The translations under genes were made by a program, and so were the position numbers. A stretch of 64,000 nucleotides of DNA. Source: Streptomyces sp. 6-11-2 (lineage in GTDB: Bacteria; Actinomycetota; Actinomycetes; Streptomycetales; Streptomycetaceae). This document shows positions 24,374 through 31,934 of this stretch, piece by piece. Below the pieces are notes generated by a model. The model made no database searches, was not told where the DNA came from, and saw nothing but the letters and a program-made list of their open reading frames with translations. Numbering within the stretch: position 1 is the first letter of the stretch; the number at the start of each line of letters is the position of its first letter. Where the stretch lies: NCBI RefSeq assembly GCF_006540305.1, contig NZ_BJOR01000001.1, forward strand, positions 7,378,001 through 7,442,000. Direction: 5' to 3'.

Positions 24374-25609
24374 TCAGCGCACGGCCACGCGGACCGACTC
24401 CATGCCCCAGATGACGAACGCGGAGTTGCGGCGCGGCTCCTCGACGAGCTCGAGGTCCGGGCACAGGTCCCGGATCGAGGTGAAGGTCTCCTCCAACTCG
24501 ATGCGGGCCAGCGGGGCGCCCAGGCAGGCGTGCACACCGCCGCCGAAGTTGACGTGGCGGGAGGCGTTCACGCGGCCGACGTCCAGCACCTCCGGGTCGG
24601 TGAACAGGCGCGGGTCGCGGTTGGCCGCGCCGTACAGCATCGCGATCTTCGAGCCGAAGGGGATCTTCCGGTCGGCGATCTCGACGTCGTCGGCCAGCAC
24701 CCAGCGCTCGAACAGCTGCAACGGGGGATCCCAGCGGATGACCTCCTCCACCGCCTGCCGCGGGGCCACCTCCTGCGAGGTCACCCGCGCCCACTGGCCG
24801 GGGTGGCGCAGCAGGGCGGTCATGCCGTTGCCGGTGGTGTTGACCGTGGCCTCGTGACCGGCGTTCAGCAGGACGATCACCGTGGACACGATCTCGTCGT
24901 CGGTGAGCTTCCTGCCCTCCTCGGTCTCGGCCTGGACCAGTGCGCTCACCAGGGCGTCGTCGGGCTGCCGGCGGCGCAGCGCGATGAGTTCGCGGACGTA
25001 GGCGATGAAGGCCGCGGCCGAGTCGTTGGCCCGCTTCGCCTGCTCCTCGGTGGTGTCGAGCTCGTACATCTTCACCATCGCGTGCGCCCAGTCCAGGAAC
25101 AGCGGGGCCTGCTCCTGGTCGGCTCCGAGCAGTTCGCAGACGATCGACACCGAGTACGGCATCGCGTAGTCGTGCAGCAGGTCGAACTCGCCCTGCTCGA
25201 CGAGGTCCGAGAGCAGTTTCCGGGAGCGGGCGCGGACCGCGTCACGCATCTGCGTCACACGGCGCGGGGTGAAGGCGGAGGACACCAGCGAGCGGATCCG
25301 GGTGTGGTCCGGCTGTTCGAGGTCCAGCAGGCTCCACTTCTCGGCCTGCCAGAAGTCGGCCCACCGGGCGTCGCGCGGCGCGACCCCCATCGCCTCGGGG
25401 GTGTACTTGTGGCCGAAGGTCCGGGTGAGACGGGCGTCCCGCTGGCACGCGAACACGTCCTCGTGGCGCGTCACGAGCCAGAGTCCCAGCGACTCCGCTC
25501 TGACGACGGGGGTGTTCTCCCGCAGGTGGTTCAGAACCGGGTAGGGATCCTTCAGGAACTCGGGGTCGGTCGGATCGAAAATCTGCGCGTCCTGCTGCGA
25601 ACTGCCCAT
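24374..25609 (-). CDS. Cytochrome P450
   Basis: A 411-residue soluble bacterial P450. The haem ligand is Cys362 in FGGGVHACLGAPLAR. The ExxR of helix K is EEVIR, and the I-helix reads LLNAGHEATVNTTGNG, with AGHEAT replacing the more usual AGxDTT, so the proton-relay Asp/Glu is kept as Glu. The N-terminus has no membrane anchor. ATG 25609 follows GAAAGGAAG. It lies between a dedicated ferredoxin reductase and a ferredoxin, a self-sufficient class I system of the kind seen in catabolic hydroxylation (camphor- or terpene-type). The substrate is unknown. Confidence 0.94.
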   Translation of the reverse strand: MGSSQQDAQIFDPTDPEFLKDPYPVLNHLRENTPVVRAESLGLWLVTRHEDVFACQRDARLTRTFGHKYTPEAMGVAPRDARWADFWQAEKWSLLDLEQPDHTRIRSLVSSAFTPRRVTQMRDAVRARSRKLLSDLVEQGEFDLLHDYAMPYSVSIVCELLGADQEQAPLFLDWAHAMVKMYELDTTEEQAKRANDSAAAFIAYVRELIALRRRQPDDALVSALVQAETEEGRKLTDDEIVSTVIVLLNAGHEATVNTTGNGMTALLRHPGQWARVTSQEVAPRQAVEEVIRWDPPLQLFERWVLADDVEIADRKIPFGSKIAMLYGAANRDPRLFTDPEVLDVGRVNASRHVNFGGGVHACLGAPLARIELEETFTSIRDLCPDLELVEEPRRNSAFVIWGMESVRVAVR

Positions 25610-25690
25610 GGTTCTTCCTTTCAACGTCAACGCTCGCCGGTGCGCCGGTGCACCGAACACGGCTCCTCGGACGGCCTGCCGGCAGGCCGC

Positions 25691-26938
25691 TCAGCCGTTG
25701 GGCGGCCCCAGCCGCTCGCACTCCTCCGAGATCCTTCTGCGCGAGAGCATCGCGTCCCTCGGGCGGTTGACCGTCGTCGCACCGGTCAGCCGGTCGCCCA
25801 GCCGGTGCGTGACGAACAGGGCGCCGTCGCCGTCGTGTTCGACCTCGCTGCGCCCGCCCGCGAGGATGCGGCCGACGTGCTGGATCTTCATGCCCAGCTG
25901 GTCGGACCAGAAGTACGGCACATGCGTGAACGGGGTCCGGGCTGCGCCCTGCCCGCGCAGCTCGCCCAGCAGGTTCGCGGCGGCCGTCGCACCCTGCTCG
26001 CGGGCGGTGCTCCAGTGCTCGACACGCATCCGGGCGCCGAAGGCGGGGTTGTGCCAGCGCGCCGCGTCACCGGCGGCGTAGACCAGATCCGCCGAGGTCC
26101 GGCAGTAGGCGTCGGCCTCGATGCCGTCGCCCAGTTCCAGGCCGGATCCGGCCAGCCATCCGGTGGCCGGGCGCACCCCCACACCGGCGACGACGATGTC
26201 CGCCTCGATCGCCCGGCCGTCGTCCAGGACGACGGTGGAGACCCGCCCGTCGCCCCTGACCTCCGCGACCGAACGCGACGTCAGCAAAGTGACTCCGCCG
26301 TCCCGGTGGGCGGCGCACACCCGCTGGGCGGCCACCTCGCCGATCGCCGGGGCGAGCGGCAGCGGAAGCAGCTCGACGACGGTGACGTCGAGCCCCAGCC
26401 GGACGGCGGTCGCGGCCACCTCCAGGCCGATGAAGCCGGCGCCGACGAGCACGATCGACCGGGCGGTCCGCAGCGATCCGCGCAGTACGAGCGCGTCCTC
26501 GAGGGTGCGCAGCCGGCGCACCCGGGCCTGCTCGTCCGGGAACGGCAGGGGCCTGGACTCCGTCCCCGGGGCCAGGACGACCCCGGACGCCCGCAGCTCC
26601 GAACCGTCGCTCAGCCGCAGCACCCGCTGCCCGGAGTCCAGCTCGGTCACCGACGCGCCCAGCGAGAGGGTGATCCCCAGCCGGGACCAGTCCGCGGTCG
26701 ACTGGAACTGAAGCGCCGGGAGGTCGAGCCCGCCCTGGAGGACCTGCTTGGACAACGGCGGCCGGTCGTAGGGGAGTTGTGCCTCCGACTCGATCAGCCG
26801 GATCTCCCCGTCATAGCCCTTGGTCCGCAGCGCCTGTGCGGCCGCGGTGCCGGCGACGGAGCCGCCCACGACGCATATGCCCGGCCGATCACCCACGTGT
26901 TGCTCCAACTCACCGGCCGACAAGCGCTCGACCGGCAT
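25691..26938 (-). CDS. FAD-dependent ferredoxin reductase
   Basis: A 415-residue putidaredoxin-reductase-like flavoprotein. The FAD motif is GICVVGGSVAGTAAAQALRTKGY, the NAD(P)H motif is SIVLVGAGFIGLEVAATAVRLG, the family signature PYDRPPLSKQVL is present, and VYAAGDAARW is the C-terminal FAD-contacting GD motif. It oxidises NAD(P)H and reduces the ferredoxin encoded two genes downstream. It is first in the operon, 81 bp before the P450. The predicted promoter (27030-27059) leaves an 85-nt leader. Only a weak GGGTCACGG precedes the ATG at 26938, so the start is less certain. Confidence 0.92.
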   Translation of the reverse strand: MPVERLSAGELEQHVGDRPGICVVGGSVAGTAAAQALRTKGYDGEIRLIESEAQLPYDRPPLSKQVLQGGLDLPALQFQSTADWSRLGITLSLGASVTELDSGQRVLRLSDGSELRASGVVLAPGTESRPLPFPDEQARVRRLRTLEDALVLRGSLRTARSIVLVGAGFIGLEVAATAVRLGLDVTVVELLPLPLAPAIGEVAAQRVCAAHRDGGVTLLTSRSVAEVRGDGRVSTVVLDDGRAIEADIVVAGVGVRPATGWLAGSGLELGDGIEADAYCRTSADLVYAAGDAARWHNPAFGARMRVEHWSTAREQGATAAANLLGELRGQGAARTPFTHVPYFWSDQLGMKIQHVGRILAGGRSEVEHDGDGALFVTHRLGDRLTGATTVNRPRDAMLSRRRISEECERLGPPNG

Positions 26939-27029
26939 TCCGTGACCCGCCGGGCAGCACTGGACAGACTTCTGACAAATGAGTGGGGCAACGAGCGGAG
27001 AAGACGCCCCGGCTCATGCCCCCACGGGG

Positions 27030-27069
27030 AACCTACGTCCCGGCGGCACGTTTAGTCAATCGTTTGACT
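27030..27069 (-). promoter_or_regulatory. Promoter with LacI-type operator for the P450 operon
   Basis: On the minus strand TTGACT (27059-27054) and TAGGTT (27035-27030) are 18 bp apart, a good vegetative promoter. The -35 hexamer is one arm of AGTCAA-TCGT-TTGACT (27054-27069), an inverted repeat with the central CG typical of LacI-family operators. Binding there would block the polymerase. The LacI gene at 22905-23939 at the end of the same gene string is the obvious candidate. Confidence 0.65.
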
Positions 27070-27106
27070 TGCGTGTCCGCGACGCGGGGCAGGACCTGTG
27101 GGATGC

Positions 27107-28171
27107 TCACCGCATCTCACGGACGACGCTCTTGCTCAGCACGAAGTGCGCACCCTTCACACCGTTGACCACCTGCGTCACCCTGAGGTCGCCGGCCACG
27201 CTGAGCAGGGAGTAGGACTCCCGCTGGGACAGCCCCCACCGGCGCCCCATCTCGTAGACGGTCTCCGCGGCGGCGATGCGGACCGCTTCGTCAAGGTTCT
27301 CGTGGAAGCCGTGCACCATCACCTCCGTGTCGGTCTCCAGCAGCGGTGTGCGGATGCGCAGGTTCTTGTGCAGGACGAACTGGAGCATCACGTTCAGATG
27401 CCCCTCGATCGCGGTTCCCGAGATCTCGCCGTCGCCTTCGGCGAAGTGGGTGTCGCCGGCCCAGAACAGCGCCGACGGAACCTGGACGGGATAGAACATT
27501 CGGGTGCCCGGTACGAAGCTGCGGTTGTCGACGTTGCCGCCGAACTCTCCCGGCGGCACCGTGTGGATCCGGCCGCTCTGCGCCGGCGCCACCCCGGCGG
27601 TGCCCATGTGGGGGCGCAACGGCACGCTGACGCCGCGCAGCGCGGACTGGCGGGCGACGGTGTGCGGCTCGATGAACGTGCCGGGGTACGGCGACTCGTC
27701 GGCGTAGGGGTACGCGTACTGGAACAGGCCCTTGGCGGTGCCCTGTTGCCAGTCGGCCTCGTAGACCACCACGTGCTGGTGGGACTCCAGATCCGTGGTC
27801 GTGGCGTGGCCGAGCGGGGCGCGCACCGGTCCGTACAGCAGTCCCCAGTTGGCCTGGAAGTTGACGCCGTAGGGCAGACGCGGCTCCGCCTGGAGGAAGC
27901 GGCACTCCAGGACGTCCCCGGGCTCGGCGCCGACGACGGCGATGGGGCCGGTGACGATGTGCGGTCCAGGGCCCCGGTCGTTCTTGTCGATGTTCTCGTA
28001 CACCTCTCGTACGCCGTCGTCCATCATGAGGTCGGGTGCCTCGCCGGCGTGGTGGGTCAGGCACTCCATCGCCACGACGTCGCCGGACCGGATCGTCAGC
28101 GCCGGTTCAAGTGCGTTGTCGAAATAGCCCCATTGGCAGGTCTCGGGGGTGGCGGTCAGCTTGTGGTACAC
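27107..28171 (-). CDS. Acetamidase/formamidase family protein
   Basis: A 354-residue member of the FmdA_AmdA family of amide hydrolases. Typical features are the N-terminal beta-strand region with RSGDVVAMECLTHHAGEA, HIVTGPIAVVGAEPGDVLECRFL, VPLRPHMGTAGVAPAQ with the conserved HMGxxG-type motif, and WAGDTHFAEGDGEISGTAIE, which carries conserved acidic and His metal ligands. It releases ammonia from formamide, acetamide or a related short amide in the cytoplasm. It is next to a MFS carrier and near the oxamate carbamoyltransferase genes, so it may act on an amide of that pathway. GTG 28171 follows GGGAGA. Confidence 0.9.
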   Translation of the reverse strand: MYHKLTATPETCQWGYFDNALEPALTIRSGDVVAMECLTHHAGEAPDLMMDDGVREVYENIDKNDRGPGPHIVTGPIAVVGAEPGDVLECRFLQAEPRLPYGVNFQANWGLLYGPVRAPLGHATTTDLESHQHVVVYEADWQQGTAKGLFQYAYPYADESPYPGTFIEPHTVARQSALRGVSVPLRPHMGTAGVAPAQSGRIHTVPPGEFGGNVDNRSFVPGTRMFYPVQVPSALFWAGDTHFAEGDGEISGTAIEGHLNVMLQFVLHKNLRIRTPLLETDTEVMVHGFHENLDEAVRIAAAETVYEMGRRWGLSQRESYSLLSVAGDLRVTQVVNGVKGAHFVLSKSVVREMR

Positions 28172-28362
28172 GCAGGTCTCCCGTCATCCGGTGGTGTGGC
28201 ACTCGTACGAGGAAACTGGTGTTGCTGCCTGCTGGCCGCCGTCCATACCAGGACGGCGGGGGACCCTCGCGCTCTCCGTGGCCCCGAGCGTGGCCCATCT
28301 GGCTGTCGTGGTCGTGTACTTGGCGCACGGATGGCAATCGCCGTGTCGACCTCCGCAGTATT

Positions 28363-28375
28363 GCATACGATATGC
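28363..28375. promoter_or_regulatory. GCATA-CGA-TATGC palindrome
   Basis: A perfect 5-bp inverted repeat with a 3-nt spacer, in the 450-bp gap between the acetamidase (minus) and MFS (plus) genes. It shares the CATACGAT core with the site at 6845-6857. A GntR-type operator is the most likely identity. Confidence 0.45.
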
Positions 28376-28449
28376 TGTAGACCATAGAGCCTTGCGGTGG
28401 GCCGCGCGGGTGCGCCCGAGGTCACGGGCCTCGGCGGGCGTGGAGCAAT

Positions 28450-28459
28450 TGGTATACCA
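28450..28459. promoter_or_regulatory. TGGTATACCA palindrome upstream of the MFS gene
   Basis: A perfect 10-bp palindrome in an AT-rich context about 165 bp upstream of the GTG at 28622. The GGTATACC core recurs at 34458-34465 between allH and carbamate kinase, and GGTATAC is on the minus strand at 39328-39334. TACCAT within it could also be a -10 box. Confidence 0.5.
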
Positions 28460-28621
28460 TTTCTGTCGTGGCTGTGACTTCGAGGCGGAGAACGTCCCCG
28501 ACGCACCGGCGTGGGCCCCCGAGCGCAAGCTCCTGATGCGCGGTGGCGAGGTCGTCGCCCGCGATGGTCACGTCCTGCTCCGGACCCGTCCCGCAACACC
28601 TTCACCCGAAAGGTTCTCCAC

Positions 28622-29884
28622 GTGCCGTCGGCGTCAGACGCCTCCAGTCACCGGCCGGGCCTGCGCGGCGCGTTGGACTCCCTGCGGGGAAACCGGCCCT
28701 TCCAGTGGCTGTGGTTCTCCAACGTGTTCTTCTTCGGCGGAGTGTGGACCCAGACCCTGGTACTCGGCTGGCTCGCGTTCGAGTTGACGCACTCCGAGTT
28801 CCTTGTCGCGGTGTTCACCGCCGCGCGCCTGGCGCCGATGTTCCTCGGTCCGGTGGCCGGCGCGTTCGCCGACCGGCACAACCGCGTCCGGCTGCTCGTC
28901 GTCGCCTGCGCCTGGGCCACGGGCGCGGGCACCGCGGTGGCGGCACTGGCCACGGCGGACCTGCTGCCGTACTGGGTACTGGTGGTCGGCGGCCTGGCCC
29001 TCGGCCTCGCCCAGTCCCCGTCGCAGCCGGCCCGGGCCTCGGTGGTGCTCGAACTCGTGGGGCAGGAGAAACTCTCCAACGCCAACGCGCTCAACGCCAT
29101 GGCGATGAACATGACGCAGGTGATCGGGCCGGGGCTCGGCGGAGCCATGATCGCGGCGATGGGCGCTCCGGCCGCGCTGTGGGTCTCGACCGCCTGGTAC
29201 GGGCTCTCACTCGTGCTGCTGCTGCCTCTCCGCGGGTACGGGAAGGTCGTCCACGACCAGGCGCAGTCGGTGCGGGCGATGGTCGTCGGCGGACTGCGGA
29301 TCATCGCGCGCAGCCGGCTCGCGGTGGCGGTGCTCGTCGTCACCCTGGCGGCGAACACCCTGTTGTGGCCGGTGTACCAGGCCTTCATGCCGGTCTTCGC
29401 CGAGGAGTCACTCGGGCTCGACGCCGCGGGACTCGGCGCTCTGCTGACGTGCGGCGGTGTCGGGGGACTGGTCGGTTCACTCGTCATCGCCGGTATGGGT
29501 GACTTCCCTTACAAGGGTGGGGTGTTCGTCTTCGGCACCACGGCCTGGGCCGCCCTGTGGGCGGTGTTCGCCCTGTCCCGCACGGTGTCGTTGTCGTTCG
29601 CACTCATGTGCGTCATCGGCCTCACCAGCGCGGCCTTCGGGGTGCTGCAGACCACCCTGTTGCTGCTGACCACCGACCCGGCCGTCCACGGCCGGGCGCT
29701 GGGACTCCAGGAACTCTGCATCGGCGTCATGCCTGTTGCCACCCTTGTCCTCGGCGCGACGGCGGAGCGGGCAGGGGTGGCCAGGACGGTGTTCTGCGCG
29801 GCTCTCCTCCTTGTCTGCGGGCTCGGGGTTCTGGCGCTGCGCGTGCCGGCGCTGCTGACGTTCAGCGGCCGCCGTACTCCATGA
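28622..29884 (+). CDS. MFS transporter (DHA3/EntS-like)
   Basis: A 420-residue facilitator with 12 predicted helices. It opens GNRPFQWLWFSNVFFFGGVWTQTLVLGWLAFELT, a pattern typical of the MFS_3 (EntS/multidrug) group, and has motif A as GPVAGAFADRHNRVRLLVV. The second half includes GGLVGSLVIAGMGDFPYKGG. GTG 28622 follows AAAGG by about 8 nt. It is divergent from the acetamidase and controlled from a region with two palindromes, one shared with the carbamate kinase/AllH promoter. It may export or import a small amide or acid of that pathway; family members are mainly exporters. Confidence 0.85.
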   Translation: MPSASDASSHRPGLRGALDSLRGNRPFQWLWFSNVFFFGGVWTQTLVLGWLAFELTHSEFLVAVFTAARLAPMFLGPVAGAFADRHNRVRLLVVACAWATGAGTAVAALATADLLPYWVLVVGGLALGLAQSPSQPARASVVLELVGQEKLSNANALNAMAMNMTQVIGPGLGGAMIAAMGAPAALWVSTAWYGLSLVLLLPLRGYGKVVHDQAQSVRAMVVGGLRIIARSRLAVAVLVVTLAANTLLWPVYQAFMPVFAEESLGLDAAGLGALLTCGGVGGLVGSLVIAGMGDFPYKGGVFVFGTTAWAALWAVFALSRTVSLSFALMCVIGLTSAAFGVLQTTLLLLTTDPAVHGRALGLQELCIGVMPVATLVLGATAERAGVARTVFCAALLLVCGLGVLALRVPALLTFSGRRTP

Positions 29885-29927
29885 CGCGTGCGGCGGCACG
29901 GAGGCCGCGGAAGCCGGAGACGCCGCT

Positions 29928-30422
29928 TCAGCTCTCCTGGCCGACGGGTTCGGCGTCGGTGCCGGGCTTCCAGCGCGCGAAGATCGTGCTGCCGCCCCAG
30001 TCGCAGACCAGGCCGAGCAGGACACCCACCGCCAGGGAGGCCAGCAGTACCACCCAGTCGTTGTCCTTGATGGCGAAGAGCGAGTAGCAGCCCACGAAGG
30101 TGCCCGGGACGAACGACGTCCACTTGAACCGTCCGAGCAGCACGATGCACATGACGAAGAAGCCCACGGAGACCGCGAAGGCGGAGTTGGCGCTGCCCAG
30201 CAGGTCCGCGCCCTGGAGCATCAGCCAGGCGCACCCCACGCCGGCGAACGAGGACGACACGGTGAGCGCCGCCCCGGGAACCAGGCGTATACCGCAGGCG
30301 AAGTACGCCGTGCAGCCGGCGAAGCCCGCCCATGCCGAAAGGTCCATCAGGCCCGCGAATCCGCCCCAGAGACCGCAGAGCAGGCCGGTGAACGCCGCCG
30401 TGGCAAGCCGGTAGAAGTTCAA
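29928..30422 (-). CDS. DUF1097 family membrane protein
   Basis: A 164-residue membrane protein with about five hydrophobic segments (TAAFTGLLCGLWGGFAG, WAGFAGCTAYFACG, ALTVSSSFAGVGCAWLML, AFAVSVGFFVMCIVLL, WVVLLASLAVGVLLGLVC), matching the DUF1097 pattern including GFFVMCI and a C-terminal DWGG. The family has no proven function, but its genes often travel with allantoin/oxalurate or ureide genes, and a small-solute channel or transporter is plausible. It is the last gene of the allH-allF-allG string, behind a large hairpin. The start is TTG at 30422, after GGGGAGA. Confidence 0.75.
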   Translation of the reverse strand: MNFYRLATAAFTGLLCGLWGGFAGLMDLSAWAGFAGCTAYFACGIRLVPGAALTVSSSFAGVGCAWLMLQGADLLGSANSAFAVSVGFFVMCIVLLGRFKWTSFVPGTFVGCYSLFAIKDNDWVVLLASLAVGVLLGLVCDWGGSTIFARWKPGTDAEPVGQES

Positions 30423-30453
30423 ACCATTCTCCCCTGAGATGGTGTGAAGGAAG

Positions 30454-30502
30454 GCGGCGGACCGCCCCGGTGACCGCCGGGCGGTCCGGGGCGGTCCGCC
30501 GC
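30454..30502 (-). terminator. Large hairpin between allG and the DUF1097 gene
   Basis: A perfect 17-bp GC stem (30454-30470 with 30486-30502) encloses a 15-nt loop. It lies 5 nt after the allG stop and about 30 nt before the DUF1097 start, so it can end most transcripts and lower expression of the downstream membrane protein. Confidence 0.6.
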
Positions 30503-30506
30503 GGGG

Positions 30507-31934
30507 TCAGGCGAGCTTCTCGGCGAGGGCGAGAGCCGCCTTCTCGAAGACCTCGGCGGGCGGGTAGGTGATCCCGGCGCCGATCATGCCGATGCCCGGC
30601 TCCTTGTGCGCGATGGCGGTGTTGATGACGGGCAGGATGCCGGTGTCGAGCACCTTGCGGACGTCGATCCCGGTCGGCAGGCCCTGGAAGCCGAGCGAGG
30701 GGATCGTGATGTTCGGGTTCTGCGCGGTGGTGATCTCGCCCATGTCCCGCGTGTAGGCGACGGCCTCCTCGACGGTGCCGCCCACGAGCGCCACGATCGC
30801 GGGCGCCGCGGCCATGGCGAAGCCGCCGAAGCCGTACGTCTCACTGATGGCGCTGTCACCGATGTCGAGCCCGGAGTCCTCGGGCTTGTAGCCGGCGAAC
30901 ATGGGGCCGATGACCTTCTGCGCCGGGCCGGTCAGCCAGTGGTTGCCCGGCAGCCCGCTGACCCGGATCCCGAACTCGACACCGTTGCGGGCCATCGTCG
31001 TCACGATCGTCGAGCCCTCGATGCCGTGCGCGGCGTCCAGCGCCGCCTTGGCCATGGCCAGCCAGGTCGGCCCGGAGAAGTAGTCGGAGCTGGCGATGAA
31101 GTCGAAGACCTCCTTCTTCTGCTCGGTCGTGAAACCCGTCTGCAGCAGCGAGGGGGCGAGCGCCTGCAGGAGCAGCAGGGTGCCCGCGATGTTGCGGTTG
31201 TGCGCCTCGTCGCCCATGTGCAGCGCCTGGGCCAGCAGCAGGCGCAGGTCGATCGGTCCGCCGATCTCCATGGCCTCCTTCAGCATGGGACCGAGGACGT
31301 CCCGCATCCAGACCAGCCGGTCGATGACGCTCTGGTCGTTGGCGCCCATGCGAAGGATCTTCGCCATCTGCTCGGACAGGTTGGTGTAGGCGTAGTTGCC
31401 GTGCGTCTCGTTGTGCAGGATGTGCATGTACATCGACGCCGAGGTGACCCCCGCCATGGAACCCACGCAGTCGTGCTCGTGGCACGGCGAGAAGGTGATG
31501 GCGCCGGAGGCGGCGACCTTCTCGGCCTCGGCGAGGTCGGCGGCGAGGCCCTCGAAGACGATCGCGCCGAGCACGGCGCCCTTCATCGGGCCGGACATCC
31601 GCTCCCAGGTGATGGGCGGTCCGGCATGGATGATCGTGGTCGGGGTCATGCCGGGGACGACGTCGATCGCCCGGCCGAAGCCCACCAGCATGGGCTTGGC
31701 GCTGGTGATCCGCTCGATCGCCTCGGCGTTGGCCGCCTCGATCCGCGCGGCGATGTCCGGCCGGGCCAGAAGGTCGAGCGCGGCGATCACCTCGGGGTCG
31801 CCGCCGCCCGGGGGCGTCCAGTCGAGGGTGGTGACCTTCGCGCCCTGGGCGGAGATGTCGTCGTCGAACATCGCCAGGCCGACGTTGACGACGTTCAGCT
31901 CGCCGTCGAAGAGCTGGGTGGTGGGGCTGGTCAT
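30507..31934 (-). CDS. allG: Oxamate carbamoyltransferase subunit AllG (DUF1116, YlbE-like)
   Basis: A 475-residue DUF1116 protein, homologous to E. coli YlbE/AllG. Recognisable stretches are LNVVNVGLAMFDDDISAQGAKV, AKPMLVGFGRAIDVVPGM, ITFSPCHEHDCVGSMAGVTSASMYMHI and ISETYGFGGFAMAAAPAIVALVGG. In E. coli AllF, AllG and AllH together form the oxamate carbamoyltransferase that splits oxalurate with phosphate into oxamate and carbamoyl phosphate in anaerobic allantoin use. The ATG overlaps the allF stop as ATGA. CHEHDC is a possible metal or active-site cluster. Membership of the three-subunit set is strongly supported by order and overlap. Confidence 0.9.
   Translation of the reverse strand: MTSPTTQLFDGELNVVNVGLAMFDDDISAQGAKVTTLDWTPPGGGDPEVIAALDLLARPDIAARIEAANAEAIERITSAKPMLVGFGRAIDVVPGMTPTTIIHAGPPITWERMSGPMKGAVLGAIVFEGLAADLAEAEKVAASGAITFSPCHEHDCVGSMAGVTSASMYMHILHNETHGNYAYTNLSEQMAKILRMGANDQSVIDRLVWMRDVLGPMLKEAMEIGGPIDLRLLLAQALHMGDEAHNRNIAGTLLLLQALAPSLLQTGFTTEQKKEVFDFIASSDYFSGPTWLAMAKAALDAAHGIEGSTIVTTMARNGVEFGIRVSGLPGNHWLTGPAQKVIGPMFAGYKPEDSGLDIGDSAISETYGFGGFAMAAAPAIVALVGGTVEEAVAYTRDMGEITTAQNPNITIPSLGFQGLPTGIDVRKVLDTGILPVINTAIAHKEPGIGMIGAGITYPPAEVFEKAALALAEKLA

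Noticed and set aside
28468..28536. GTG frame of 22 codons seven bases after a TACCAT box
   Set aside because: It fits a leaderless start, but the peptide is short, Arg/Ser-rich and has no support; the box is more likely part of the GGTATACC operator.
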